Of a stretch of 64,000 nt of DNA, positions 51,680 through 60,603 are shown one piece after another. Location: assembly GCF_900104185.1 (NCBI RefSeq), contig NZ_FNIZ01000009.1, positions 1 to 64,000 of the forward strand, in the 5' to 3' direction. Origin of the DNA: Halobacillus aidingensis. Lineage in GTDB: Bacteria; Bacillota; Bacilli; Bacillales; Halobacillaceae. The position numbers and the translations under genes were made by a program. The first letter of the stretch is position 1. Every line of letters starts with the position of its first letter. Below the pieces are notes generated by a model. The model had not been told where the DNA came from, made no database searches, and saw nothing but the letters and a program-made list of their open reading frames with translations.

Positions 51680-52500
51680 TTTCTCGCCCATTCCTCATGT
51701 AACTGAGGATGATGAAGGATATGGTTGTGATCTGTTTCTTGAATGATGTGGACCTCAACATTCCAGTGCTCTTTCACGTAACGTTTGAACTCGTCATGTA
51801 ATAGAACTTCATCCTTACTCCCAACATAAATGGATGCTCTATCTTTTATATCACTCAGCAATTCTGGAGGAATTTTTTCGAGAAACCTCGAGGCAAGGAG
51901 CCGGAAACTCAAGGTTAGTTTTTCACTTTTGTTGAATTCGTCCGGAATCTCCGCAACTGTCCTGTCATTGAATCGATGGATATTCATCTTATACAAAGTC
52001 ATGAGAAGCATGACTTTTTTGTCAAATACTGTATAATCCACATCAGTTCGATCAGTGGACTGTTCTGTCGCATCCTCATGGTACACCGGTAAAGCAGGAT
52101 GAAAGAAGGGAGCAATAAACAAGTATTCGCTGGCAGCCCTCTTGTTTTTTTGAATTAATCTCAATAGGTTGGCACATCCCATGGAGTGTCCAACCAAGGT
52201 AACTTTTTCATATCCTTTCTTTTCAATGAAATGGATGAAATCGAATAAATCATCATCATACTGCCCTATATAATCAATGTCCCCTCTCTTGGGACTCTTG
52301 TCGTAACCTCTCAACACAGGGAAATAAATATCAGCGTCGCGTAGACATTCATCAGCAAACGCTTCATGATGATGAAACTCGGCCGTAATTCCGTGTACGA
52401 TAATAATCGCTTCCTTGGAGGAGGCTCTTTTCTTAAGAACCGCATATTGCAAACGAGTAAAATCCCTGGCTATATAACTGGACCATTTGGTCTCTGTCAT
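51676..52500 (-). CDS. Alpha/beta hydrolase (lysophospholipase-like, S33)
   Basis: A 274-residue alpha/beta hydrolase with nucleophile elbow GHSMGCAN (Ser about residue 95), oxyanion HGITAEFHHHEAF and catalytic His in ETDHNHILHHPQ. It should hydrolyse esters or amides. Start taken at ATG 52500, whose ATGA overlaps the stop of the upstream cyclotransferase gene; ATG 52509 is also possible with the same AAAGGG site. Substrate unknown. Confidence 0.85.
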   Translation of the reverse strand: MTETKWSSYIARDFTRLQYAVLKKRASSKEAIIIVHGITAEFHHHEAFADECLRDADIYFPVLRGYDKSPKRGDIDYIGQYDDDLFDFIHFIEKKGYEKVTLVGHSMGCANLLRLIQKNKRAASEYLFIAPFFHPALPVYHEDATEQSTDRTDVDYTVFDKKVMLLMTLYKMNIHRFNDRTVAEIPDEFNKSEKLTLSFRLLASRFLEKIPPELLSDIKDRASIYVGSKDEVLLHDEFKRYVKEHWNVEVHIIQETDHNHILHHPQLHEEWARK

Positions 52501-53378
52501 TCTTTCCATCCCTTTCTTTGCAGGTACGCTCTGAATTCAGGCACTTTCCATTCTTCCAAAAATTTATATTCGATGGATTTCATATAATTTTCTGACAGGT
52601 ATTTCGATCCTCCGCGATGAATTTCTTCAGCATAATGAAAAGGAGGTGCGATTTCAGCACGCTTTTCAATGACCGTAAACGAAAGGGCCTGGAAGGTGAT
52701 TCCGTCGTCTCCTTCCACATGGACAATCGTTGGTCTGTAGACTTTCGTTTCTACCCCTTCCCTTTGATATAAATACTCACGTGCCTCTTTTCCGACTTCA
52801 TAGACAACGCCTTCCACGTGAGCCCCGGGATCTTCGATAATGTCGGCTCTCGAACCGTCTTCAAAATGAGTGGAAAAAGCGAGCCTGTAATCGCTGAGCT
52901 TTCCTTTCCCTTTAATTGTAGTAAATAAATGGTCAACTCCATGGTCGCATAATCTGGAATTGTCCATACATGACCCGTAAGCAAAATAGTAGAGATGGTC
53001 GCTTTGAATGTACCGATGGACTTTCCAATCGTGATTGTGGACCACTTCCCCCTGTGCTTCACGCGGCCAATAATAAACAAACGCTTCCTTTACTCCACGA
53101 GGTGTGGAAACTTCGCACGTCTCTCGCACGAAATAAGGGTCCTCCGTTTCTTTGGAATAGCCTTCTAATTCATCCAATTCCTCTAGTAAAGACGATGGAA
53201 TATCGTACAATTCTCCATAGGTGATCTCCTGTGCATCTTTTAGCAGAAGGGGATAATAAGAGTGACCCGTATATAACGTTCCTTTCACAAAAGCCTGTTC
53301 AGAAAGCAACGTCGCTTCTTTCATATAATAATGATTTTCCTGATTCTTGCAAAGTGAACCGTAAACAAAAACCTTCAT
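52497..53378 (-). CDS. Tandem gamma-glutamylcyclotransferase-like protein (293 aa)
   Basis: Two GGCT/AIG2-like domains in one chain: VFVYGSLCKNQENH (residues 3-16) and YYFAYGSCMDNSRL (about 130-143), each with the YGS motif. GGCT enzymes release pyroglutamate from gamma-glutamyl peptides; the catalytic Glu is likely in ELEGYSKETE and in VYEVGKEARE. ATG 53378 has a strong AGGAGG site, so the 20 upstream codons are not used. It follows the P1 peptidase gene by 13 bases. Confidence 0.87.
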   Translation of the reverse strand: MKVFVYGSLCKNQENHYYMKEATLLSEQAFVKGTLYTGHSYYPLLLKDAQEITYGELYDIPSSLLEELDELEGYSKETEDPYFVRETCEVSTPRGVKEAFVYYWPREAQGEVVHNHDWKVHRYIQSDHLYYFAYGSCMDNSRLCDHGVDHLFTTIKGKGKLSDYRLAFSTHFEDGSRADIIEDPGAHVEGVVYEVGKEAREYLYQREGVETKVYRPTIVHVEGDDGITFQALSFTVIEKRAEIAPPFHYAEEIHRGGSKYLSENYMKSIEYKFLEEWKVPEFRAYLQRKGWKE

Positions 53379-53391
53379 TTCAATGTTCCTC

Positions 53392-54354
53392 CTACTGTAA
53401 ATCTTTAGCTGATAAGAAACTCTTTGTTGATTTTGCATGAGTCACTGCATTTAGGACCGCTCCTTCAACAGCTCTTACAGCCATGACTCCCAGGCTGTTG
53501 TAGTCACATGTTACTTTTCCTGCTCCCGCAAAAAACATCGTATCTCCATCAACGAACGTATGGGAAGGACGGATGGTGCGGGAGAGCCCGTTATGCGACA
53601 TGTCCGCAAGTTTATTTGCTGCTGGTTTATCTACCTTCGCATTCGTAACAACGGCCCCGATGGTCGTATTCCCACGAAAGCGATTGGTCTGCCCCTCCAT
53701 AATTTGACTCATCATGACTTCTTCACTATTTAAAAACTTTCCGTCTTTCTGCAAACCGGCGATGATTTGGCCAGTTTCAGGGTTGATGACGTCACCAAAA
53801 CAATTAACGGCGATGACAGCTCCCACTTTCACGTCTCCGATCTGAATGGCATAGTGCCCCAATCCGCCTTTCATACTAAAAGAAGGCCCTTTTCCTTTTC
53901 CAACAGTTGCCCCTGCACCAGCACCATAATTCCCTTGTTTCAAATGGGAATGCTCAAAGGCGGATGCTGCAGCTTTAAACCCCATTTTAGCATCCGGGCG
54001 CATCCCTTGGTCACCTTCTCTTAAATCAAATAAAATGGCACCTGGGACGACGGGTACTCGAGTCACCCCTACATCAAAACCGATTCCTGCCTTTTCCAAA
54101 TATCTCATCACTCCTGCTCCAACATCCAGGCCAAAGGCACTGCCTCCAGACAAAAATAGGCCGTGAACCTGCTGAACAAGATTTTCGGATTTCAACGCAT
54201 CGGTCTCCCTCGTACCAGGTGCCCCGCCCCGGACATCCACACCTGCCGTGGCGCCATCTTGACTCAGGATGACTGTACACCCTGTGTGATGATCTTCACT
54301 TTCTTTTTGACCAAAAACAAATCCCTCAATTTCCGTGATATCGATCTCTTTCAT
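53392..54354 (-). CDS. P1-family peptidase (DmpA/NylC-like, self-processing)
   Basis: A 320-residue Ntn hydrolase of the DmpA/BapA/NylC group. Autocleavage would fall between Asn229 and Thr230 in RGNTTIGAVV, making Thr230 the nucleophile as in nylon hydrolase NylC. GGSAFGLDVGAGVMRYLE and GVVTRVPVVPGAILFDL-like segments are also typical. Members remove N-terminal D/L or beta-amino acids or cleave amide oligomers. It is the first gene of the four-gene operon, with an AGAAGGAG site. Confidence 0.9.
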   Translation of the reverse strand: MKEIDITEIEGFVFGQKESEDHHTGCTVILSQDGATAGVDVRGGAPGTRETDALKSENLVQQVHGLFLSGGSAFGLDVGAGVMRYLEKAGIGFDVGVTRVPVVPGAILFDLREGDQGMRPDAKMGFKAAASAFEHSHLKQGNYGAGAGATVGKGKGPSFSMKGGLGHYAIQIGDVKVGAVIAVNCFGDVINPETGQIIAGLQKDGKFLNSEEVMMSQIMEGQTNRFRGNTTIGAVVTNAKVDKPAANKLADMSHNGLSRTIRPSHTFVDGDTMFFAGAGKVTCDYNSLGVMAVRAVEGAVLNAVTHAKSTKSFLSAKDLQ

Positions 54355-54429
54355 ATAAATCCACTCCTTCTAAAGGTTTGCCGAATTCTATTTATGGGGA
54401 AACAAGAGGATAGATGAGGAGGTGGAAGA

Positions 54430-54705
54430 ATGGAGAACAATCAAATAACTGTTCACGGCCGCGTTCAAGGAGTCGGTTTCCGTGCTGCTACCAAACAGAT
54501 CGCTGAACAGATCGGTGTTTCAGGATGGGTGAAAAACCAGCCAGATGGTACCGTTCTTATTGAAGCGGAAGGAGAACATGGAAAATTACAGGAGTTCATA
54601 AAAAAAATCGATGAGGGCCCTACGCCATTTAGTAAAGTGGAAGCTCTCGACGTTAAAAATAATGATCAGATCAATGACTATAAAAAATTTAAAGTCGTAC
54701 AATGA
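54430..54705 (+). CDS. acyP: Acylphosphatase
   Basis: A 91-residue enzyme hydrolysing acylphosphates such as acetyl phosphate or carbamoyl phosphate. Catalytic Arg18 (GRVQGVGFR) and Asn36 (WVKNQPDG) are present. GAGGAGGTGG ribosome site. It is a monocistronic gene ending at a good terminator. Confidence 0.95.
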   Translation: MENNQITVHGRVQGVGFRAATKQIAEQIGVSGWVKNQPDGTVLIEAEGEHGKLQEFIKKIDEGPTPFSKVEALDVKNNDQINDYKKFKVVQ

Positions 54706-54736
54706 AGATGACCGCACCCCTGCGGTCATCTTTTTT
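54704..54736. terminator. Terminator of acyP
   Basis: AAGATGACCGCA and TGCGGTCATCTT pair around CCCC, followed by TTTTTT. It may also serve the convergent SDR gene. Confidence 0.9.
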
Positions 54737-54741
54737 TCCAT

Positions 54742-55482
54742 TTACTTTTGATGCATGGGACGAACGATGACTTCATTTACATTCACGTATGACGGCTGAG
54801 TCACGGCATAGGCGACTGCACGGGCGATGTCATCGGCTTCCAATGGATCCATACTACGGTTTTTGAACATTTCAATAACATCTCCGTCCGTAATGTGGTC
54901 AGTCAGCTCTGTATCCACCGCCCCAGGTGAAACGTTCGTCACCCGGACTCCCGATTTAGAAAGTTCTTTTTCCATTCCCATCGAAAGAGCTTTCACAGCA
55001 TATTTTGTCGCGCTGTAAACGGTACTGGATGGAAAAACTTCATGACCCGCAACAGAAGAAACATTGACGATATGACCGGACTCCTGTTCAATCATCGTAG
55101 GCAAGCTTGCGTGGATGCCGTATAAAACCCCTTTTATATTAACATCAACCATCTGTTCCCATTCATCCACATGGTCATTCTTTAAGAAGGAGAGCAGCAT
55201 GACTCCAGCATTATTAATGAAAAGGTCCACCGTATTAAACGCTGATTTCGTTTCGGAAACGAGCTTCTCTACATCTTCTCGTTTCGTCACATCTGTTTCT
55301 ATAACTTTTGCTTCGACATTGTATTGTTCAGTAATTTCCTCTGCCAGTTCATTCAATTTTTCTGCTCTTCTAGCTGCTAAAACGACATTCGCACCCTCAT
55401 TTGCTAAATGATGGGCAATCGCTTTGCCGATTCCGCTGCTTGCACCTGTTATAATCGCTGTCTGATTTTTTAGATTTGTCAT
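54742..55482 (-). CDS. Short-chain dehydrogenase/reductase
   Basis: A 246-residue classical SDR with cofactor motif TGASSGIGKA, NNAGVML, catalytic Ser in NVSSVAGHEVF and YSATKYAVK (Tyr, Lys). The Arg-Arg after the second strand (AARRAEKL) suggests NADPH preference. It belongs to the YdfG-like group of SDRs acting on hydroxy acids or small ketones; the substrate is unknown. GGGAGG ribosome site. Confidence 0.9.
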   Translation of the reverse strand: MTNLKNQTAIITGASSGIGKAIAHHLANEGANVVLAARRAEKLNELAEEITEQYNVEAKVIETDVTKREDVEKLVSETKSAFNTVDLFINNAGVMLLSFLKNDHVDEWEQMVDVNIKGVLYGIHASLPTMIEQESGHIVNVSSVAGHEVFPSSTVYSATKYAVKALSMGMEKELSKSGVRVTNVSPGAVDTELTDHITDGDVIEMFKNRSMDPLEADDIARAVAYAVTQPSYVNVNEVIVRPMHQK

Positions 55483-55592
55483 GAATTATGTCCTCCCTTG
55501 TAATCATTCCTTTTCTATCTACCCTTCATAAAGAATAATTATTCACCAAAGAACCAACTGAATCCAAATACGGCAAACGAACCCCGGTTAAC

Positions 55593-55624
55593 TCGAATCT
55601 GAGTCTTCCACAGTCGGGAGCTTT
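55593..55624. repeat. Second copy of the 32-base repeat
   Basis: This segment matches 38612-38643 with 28 of 32 bases, in the same orientation. It lies in the gene-free stretch between the SDR and ferredoxin genes. Confidence 0.6.
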
Positions 55625-55654
55625 AGTGAAAGAAGGAAAGTAAAGGGTGGTATG

Positions 55655-55690
55655 AAAAAGACCGTCTCTTTGGGAAAGAGACGGTCTGGT
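55655..55690 (-). terminator. Terminator of the ferredoxin gene
   Basis: AGACCGTCTCTTT and AAAGAGACGGTCT form a 13-base stem; T-run TTTTTC on the minus strand. Confidence 0.9.
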
Positions 55691-55698
55691 TATGATAC

Positions 55699-55938
55699 TT
55701 ATTGTTCTTCAAAGAACTTACGGTTAATCTCGATGTATGGAGTTTCTTCTTCTGGTACCTCGTCCTCGATATAAATCGCTTCAACTGGACACACCGCTTC
55801 ACACGCACCACAATCTATGCAAATCGCAGGGTCGATATAGAACATATCTTTCCCTTCTTCGATACAATCAACTGGGCACACATCCACGCATTCTCCAGCT
55901 TTTTCATCTTTACAAGGGGATGTGATTACAAAGGCCAT
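55699..55938 (-). CDS. fer: Ferredoxin with two cluster motifs (7Fe type)
   Basis: A 79-residue acidic electron carrier with eight cysteines. Cys9, Cys17 and Cys21 form the 3Fe-4S type spacing (C-x7-C-x3-CP), with Cys25 extra, and Cys40-x2-Cys43-x2-Cys46-x3-Cys50 is a 4Fe-4S motif. Its partner enzyme is not apparent. GGAGGAG ribosome site and own terminator. Confidence 0.9.
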   Translation of the reverse strand: MAFVITSPCKDEKAGECVDVCPVDCIEEGKDMFYIDPAICIDCGACEAVCPVEAIYIEDEVPEEETPYIEINRKFFEEQ

Positions 55939-56107
55939 ATCTATTTCTCCTCCTTTTATAGAATTTCGTGTGCTTATAAAATACTATTCACCCTTATTGG
56001 CTAAGATAAACACCACAATATACTATAACGATTTTGATAAAAAATCGCAATTCCTGTAGTCGTTCGACCATTTTCGCATCGAACTGAAAAAAAGGGAAAG
56101 AATGAAG

Positions 56108-56656
56108 TCAGTCTTCCCAAATACGTTCGACAGTATATTCTCCGCCTTGTTTTTGCACAAGAAAAACATCTGGACGGGAGAGACGCTTCCATTCATAAAA
56201 ACCGATTTCACGGTTATATTTTTGCAGTAATAAGGCGAGCAAGTTCCCATGAGTAACAAGGAGAACGTTCCCACAATCTTCATTTTCAAGTTCGTCAATC
56301 AGAGAAAGGACACGTTTTTTTGCTTCTGTAGAGGATTCTCCTCCCGTTAATTTCAGCTCAGGATCGACGAATGTATCATGAAGGACTTCTTCCCAGTCAT
56401 CCAATGGTTCACGGCTGAGGACACGCTCCTCTAAGCGGTCATCCATTTCGATGGTTACATTATTTTTTCTGGCAAAAGGCTTGATTGTTTCAATCGCCCG
56501 CAAATACGGACTAGATAGGATGCGGTCGATGCTGTGCCCGTAATTCTCTAAAAAAGTCGCGAGCATTTGGGCCTGCCTGATGCCCGTCTTTGTCAGCGGG
56601 GAATCTTCATGTTGACCTTCTGTTTCACTGTGACGCACTAAAAATAATTTCTCCAT
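56108..56656 (-). CDS. Histidine phosphatase family protein
   Basis: A 182-residue phosphoglycerate-mutase-like phosphatase with catalytic LVRHSETEGQ (usual RHGET), SSPYLRAIET, and second His in VLLVTHGNLLALLLQ. Start at ATG 56656 behind GGGGAGGATGGG; nine codons upstream lack a site. It removes phosphate from a small molecule or protein; substrate unknown. Confidence 0.87.
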   Translation of the reverse strand: MEKLFLVRHSETEGQHEDSPLTKTGIRQAQMLATFLENYGHSIDRILSSPYLRAIETIKPFARKNNVTIEMDDRLEERVLSREPLDDWEEVLHDTFVDPELKLTGGESSTEAKKRVLSLIDELENEDCGNVLLVTHGNLLALLLQKYNREIGFYEWKRLSRPDVFLVQKQGGEYTVERIWED

Positions 56657-56738
56657 TGCTACCCATCCTCCCCTTTCCATCACTTATGTCCATTATGGCT
56701 GATGGAACGAGTGTTGACAAGGAAAGTTGTAGAAGACA

Positions 56739-58334
56739 TCACTTCCGATAGACACACTTTCCTCTATGCCACGTTTCCAGTACTTTTATATCCTTCAACT
56801 TTTCTGGTTCTATTTCCTCGGGATGCTTGTCTAGGATTAAAAAATCAGCTTGATAACCAAGTTCTATTTTACCCTTTTCCTCTTCTTTATATTCGAGCTC
56901 AGCTGGAGTTTGTGTGAATCCTTTGAAAGAATCCTCTAGGCTCAATCTTTCTTGCGGCATCCAGCCGCCTTCAGGGTTTCCATTAAGGTCTGTCCGATTG
57001 ACAGCCGTAAATATGGTCGTGAAAGGGTTCAGCGCACCGATGGGAAGGTCAGAGCTCAACGTTAATGGAATATGTTCTTTCAAAAGGCTTTGATACGCAT
57101 CACAATAAGGCAGAAGGCTTTCCGGTGTCCATTTCCCTTTTTCACTCCATTCATCCAGAAGGAAAGAAGGTTGTGTTTCAATGTAAGGTTTCAACTCTCT
57201 CAACCTGGCAATCAGATCGGGGGCAAGCGTCTGGGCATGGATGATCCGGTGTCGTAAACGTTTCGTACCCTCCTTGGATTTCTCAAGCGCTGTGATCGCC
57301 TGCTCAACAGCTCGATCGCCGATCGCATGCATAGCAACCTGCATATTATTGTCGCTTGCATATTTGACCATCTCATCGAGCTGTTCTTGTGTATAAATCA
57401 AACGGCCGTCTGCACTTGGCTCAACAGGATAAGGGTTCCTCATGGCCGCCGTATAAAGCCGTTGGGTACCGTCTAAGAAGATTTTGAAAGAACCTACCGT
57501 TACTTGAGGTGTCCCTTGTCCTGTGCGAATATCATTTTCTTCAATATACTTTTTCATGTCATTGATATTGAATACATAATGGTGAAGCTGAGCATCGATA
57601 GGTAATGCTCCTTCTTGTTCAAGCTCTGTGTAAGCCTGCCACAACCGTTCATAAGATCCGATAAAATTAATATCATCTGTATGAACAGATGTGATGCCAT
57701 GTTCGCTAAGATGAGGCAGCGCTTTTTTTAAGGCTTCTTTTGCATCTTCAGCAGAACGTCCCCAAAAATGGTGTTTGATGTAATGAACCGCCGTATCTTT
57801 GAAGCGGCCATTCCAAAGACCATGTTCATCTTTTTCTTTGAATTCATCTGGCTCTTTCTTAAAATCCTCTTCTTTTTTCAACAATTCCATTGCTTGTTCA
57901 CTGATAACACATTCATGCCCATCCTGATGCATGAAGTACATATATGCATTCACTTGAATTTCATTTAAATCTTTTGCTGTTAAAAGGTGATCGATATCAT
58001 CAAAGTTTCCATCATTGAATCCTTTTCCAAAGATCCAATCGTACTGTTGAAGTTCATCATAATGGTTCTCGACAACAGCTTTCATTTCTTCCCAGCTCGT
58101 TACTTGGGTAAGGTCTAATTCTTTTTTTAACAGCCCGTAACGGAGCAGGTGCATATGACTATCACTGAAGGAAGGAGAAAGGGTCCGTCCTCTCCCATCT
58201 ACAACATCTTCCTCTCCATTGTAAGGGGAGTCATAAATAGCCACGATCTTTTCCCCTTCCACTTTAATCGCATAAGTGCGGTCACTCTCATAAGTTTGAT
58301 AAGGCTGGTAGATCCTAATATTATCCAAAATCAT
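56739..58334 (-). CDS. Amidohydrolase (YtcJ-like metal-dependent hydrolase)
   Basis: A 531-residue amidohydrolase_3 family protein with SPSFSDSHMHLLRYG (metal-binding HxH), HAIGDRAVEQ, HRIIHAQ and LSSDLPIGALNPF (final metal Asp). It hydrolyses C-N bonds of formamides, hydantoins or similar compounds. ATG with GGAAGC upstream. Monocistronic; substrate unknown. Confidence 0.88.
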   Translation of the reverse strand: MILDNIRIYQPYQTYESDRTYAIKVEGEKIVAIYDSPYNGEEDVVDGRGRTLSPSFSDSHMHLLRYGLLKKELDLTQVTSWEEMKAVVENHYDELQQYDWIFGKGFNDGNFDDIDHLLTAKDLNEIQVNAYMYFMHQDGHECVISEQAMELLKKEEDFKKEPDEFKEKDEHGLWNGRFKDTAVHYIKHHFWGRSAEDAKEALKKALPHLSEHGITSVHTDDINFIGSYERLWQAYTELEQEGALPIDAQLHHYVFNINDMKKYIEENDIRTGQGTPQVTVGSFKIFLDGTQRLYTAAMRNPYPVEPSADGRLIYTQEQLDEMVKYASDNNMQVAMHAIGDRAVEQAITALEKSKEGTKRLRHRIIHAQTLAPDLIARLRELKPYIETQPSFLLDEWSEKGKWTPESLLPYCDAYQSLLKEHIPLTLSSDLPIGALNPFTTIFTAVNRTDLNGNPEGGWMPQERLSLEDSFKGFTQTPAELEYKEEEKGKIELGYQADFLILDKHPEEIEPEKLKDIKVLETWHRGKCVYRK

Positions 58335-58467
58335 GGCATACGCTTCCTTTCAAGAACTTTTTAATTACCCTTACCCTACTTAATCTTTTGTATAAACATG
58401 AGAACAAATCCCTATAATAAAGATTTTATTTTTCGAGAGGGACTTGATAAGGAGATTTTCAGCCATA

Positions 58468-58498
58468 CAAAAAGCCAGGGATCAAGTCCCTGGCTTAA
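58468..58498 (-). terminator. Terminator of the 67-residue protein gene
   Basis: AAGCCAGGGA and TCCCTGGCTT arms with TTTTTG on the minus strand, next to the stop codon. Confidence 0.85.
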
Positions 58499-58505
58499 CA
58501 GTCTA

Positions 58506-58709
58506 TTATACCTCTTTGAAGTACTCCTTATAAAAACCGCCCATGCGGCCGGAATTATCAATGACAAAGTAAAACTCTTCACTTTCGTTTTTTACATCAT
58601 ACACTTTGCCTGGAGTAAGTACATTGTTCACGACGAATTTTTTTGCATCGTTATGAACACATTCGATTTGTTTGATGGTTTCATTGTTTTCCCAATTTTT
58701 GTGAATCAT
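58506..58709 (-). CDS. Conserved 67-residue protein (DUF6501-like)
   Basis: A small charged protein with the conserved pattern MIHKNWENNETIKQIECVHN and VLTPGKVYDVKNESEEFYFV, ending GGFYKEYFKEV. This resembles small proteins widespread in bacilli of unknown function (DUF6501). An AGGAGG site is upstream and a terminator downstream, so the gene is real. The shape suggests a small beta barrel; no role known. Confidence 0.75.
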   Translation of the reverse strand: MIHKNWENNETIKQIECVHNDAKKFVVNNVLTPGKVYDVKNESEEFYFVIDNSGRMGGFYKEYFKEV

Positions 58710-58779
58710 AGGACATCCTCCTTGGTTTCTGTGTACCTATCATACAATGAACAAAGGGATGACTCAATATTATAGACGA

Positions 58780-59385
58780 TTAAAATTGGCCTTTATACCA
58801 ATCTGCCGCTGTTTTCACTTCATTTTCTGTCAATTGATGTCCCATACGCTCCCAATGGACGGTGACATCCGCTCCAGCCTCAGTTAATAGCTCCTCTAAA
58901 TCTTTTGTTTCTTGAGCTGGACAGATCGGGTCATTTTCACCCGCACCGATAAATACGGGAAGACCTGATTGTTTAGGGAGTTCAATACCTCTCCGCGGCA
59001 CCATCGGATGGAACAGCAAAGCTCCCCGCAAGCTTTCTTTATAATGAAAAAGAAGGCTTCCTGCGATATTCGCTCCATTGGAATATCCGGCAGCGATAAT
59101 ATGGTTACGATCGAACCCGTACTCTTTACTGGCCTCATCAAGGAAAGCGTTCAGTTCATCCGTTCTTGCAATCAAATCCTCCTCATCGAAGACTCCTTCT
59201 CTTAGACGTTTGAAAAACCGCGGCATTCCATTTTCCGATACATTCCCTCTTACAGATAGAACAGATGCATCCGGGTCAATCATCTTTGCTATAGGCAGCA
59301 AATCTTGTTCTGTTCCCCCTGTACCATGAAGAAGCAACAAGGTCCGTTCTGAATTACCTTTTTGGAAAATATGTTTCATATTCAT
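58780..59385 (-). CDS. mhqD: Carboxylesterase/phospholipase-like hydrolase (MhqD type)
   Basis: A 201-residue alpha/beta hydrolase with LLLLHGTGGTEQDLLPIA, nucleophile GYSNGANIA, acid in GENDPICPAQ and His in GHQLTENE. It is like MhqD/YodD, hydrolases of B. subtilis tied to quinone and diamide stress. No MhqR-type gene or partner is adjacent here, so the role is inferred. GGGATG ribosome site. Confidence 0.8.
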   Translation of the reverse strand: MNMKHIFQKGNSERTLLLLHGTGGTEQDLLPIAKMIDPDASVLSVRGNVSENGMPRFFKRLREGVFDEEDLIARTDELNAFLDEASKEYGFDRNHIIAAGYSNGANIAGSLLFHYKESLRGALLFHPMVPRRGIELPKQSGLPVFIGAGENDPICPAQETKDLEELLTEAGADVTVHWERMGHQLTENEVKTAADWYKGQF

Positions 59386-59485
59386 TGTGCTTCATCCCTT
59401 TCATTCTAATTTACATAATATTTTTATGGAAAACTAATCTCAACCTACCTTCATTTTATCTTTAATTCGAGATAATGTCAAAAAA

Positions 59486-60514
59486 TCATATTCTTAGTTT
59501 TTTGAACAACCAGGGGAGCAGGAGGACGATCACCAATAAACGAATCGTCTGCAAAGAGCTCACTATGGCAGGTTCACCACCCGTTTGCTCTGCAGTGATG
59601 GCCATTTCTACAAGGCCGCCAGGTGCCAAGGCCAAAACTGCTGTCTTTATGTCCATGGTTGTCCACCAGCTTAATACAAAGGCCATCGCAATTCCCACTC
59701 CAATCATGGAAACAGCCAAAACTAAGAAAGCAATGCAGGTCTTTCCAGCTGAAATGATCTCTCTTAAAGAAACCGTATGTCCTAAGTACGTGCCTAAGAA
59801 AAATTGAGCAAGAGTAAAAATTATGCCAGGTAAGGGATAGAAAGGGACACCTGCTGTCTTTAATGAACCTATAATAAGCATGGGTATGATGACGAGCGAA
59901 GCAGGGATCCAGTCCCTCACCTTCCAGGCTATGAAGGCAGCTACGAAATATAAAGGAATGGTATAATAAGAGCCTTTATTCACCCCTTCCGTGACACCAG
60001 CAACGACAGCTGTTGAAACATCGAAATTTCCATGAGTGACGTAAAAAGGAATGATAAAAAGAACACTGATCAAACGTAACGTATGAAAAATCGTCACAAG
60101 CGCGCTATTTCCTTTCATAGATTCACTAATGGCAATCATGGCAGACAGCCCACCTGGAGAACTTCCTACAAGCGCGGTCGTTTTGTCTACAGTCCCAAAC
60201 TTGGCTATGTACAAACCGGCTACTAAGCTGAGTGCAATCATCGCTGATGTAAGAATGGTATAAGGGAAGAGATAAGGACCGATAGAACGAAACGTTTCCG
60301 CACTGAATGTAAGACCAATCTGGATTCCTAGTAGAACAAAGGCGATGTTTTTTGCTGCCGGTACAGTTTCCGATTCCAATGCCGTGAAGTATTTAGCGAG
60401 TACAACGAACACGACCGGTCCCAATATCCATGGGATCGGGATGTTCAAAAAATCGAACAAAAGACCGCCTGGCAATGCGATCAAATAAGTTTTCATTTTG
60501 TTCGAAGGTTTCAT
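59486..60514 (-). CDS. AbrB-family membrane protein (342 aa)
   Basis: An integral membrane protein of about ten helices in two related halves, each with a glycine-proline motif (GSSPGGLSAMIAISESMKG and ALAPGGLVEMAITAEQTGG). The family is called AbrB or ammonia-monooxygenase-like and is thought to transport or export small molecules. It sits beside a TetR gene transcribed the same way, 89 bases apart. Transport substrate unknown. Confidence 0.87.
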   Translation of the reverse strand: MKPSNKMKTYLIALPGGLLFDFLNIPIPWILGPVVFVVLAKYFTALESETVPAAKNIAFVLLGIQIGLTFSAETFRSIGPYLFPYTILTSAMIALSLVAGLYIAKFGTVDKTTALVGSSPGGLSAMIAISESMKGNSALVTIFHTLRLISVLFIIPFYVTHGNFDVSTAVVAGVTEGVNKGSYYTIPLYFVAAFIAWKVRDWIPASLVIIPMLIIGSLKTAGVPFYPLPGIIFTLAQFFLGTYLGHTVSLREIISAGKTCIAFLVLAVSMIGVGIAMAFVLSWWTTMDIKTAVLALAPGGLVEMAITAEQTGGEPAIVSSLQTIRLLVIVLLLPWLFKKLRI

Positions 60515-60570
60515 GGAGCCACCGCTCCTTTCAGAAATCTAAAAAGATTAACGAAGAATGAGAGGAATAT

Positions 60571-60600
60571 AAGAAACCGCTCCCCATTCGGGAAGCGGTT
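60571..60600 (-). terminator. Terminator of the TetR gene
   Basis: AACCGCT and AGCGGTT arms with inner CCCC/GGGA pairs; a T-containing stretch follows on the minus strand. Confidence 0.6.
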
Positions 60601-60603
60601 AAC

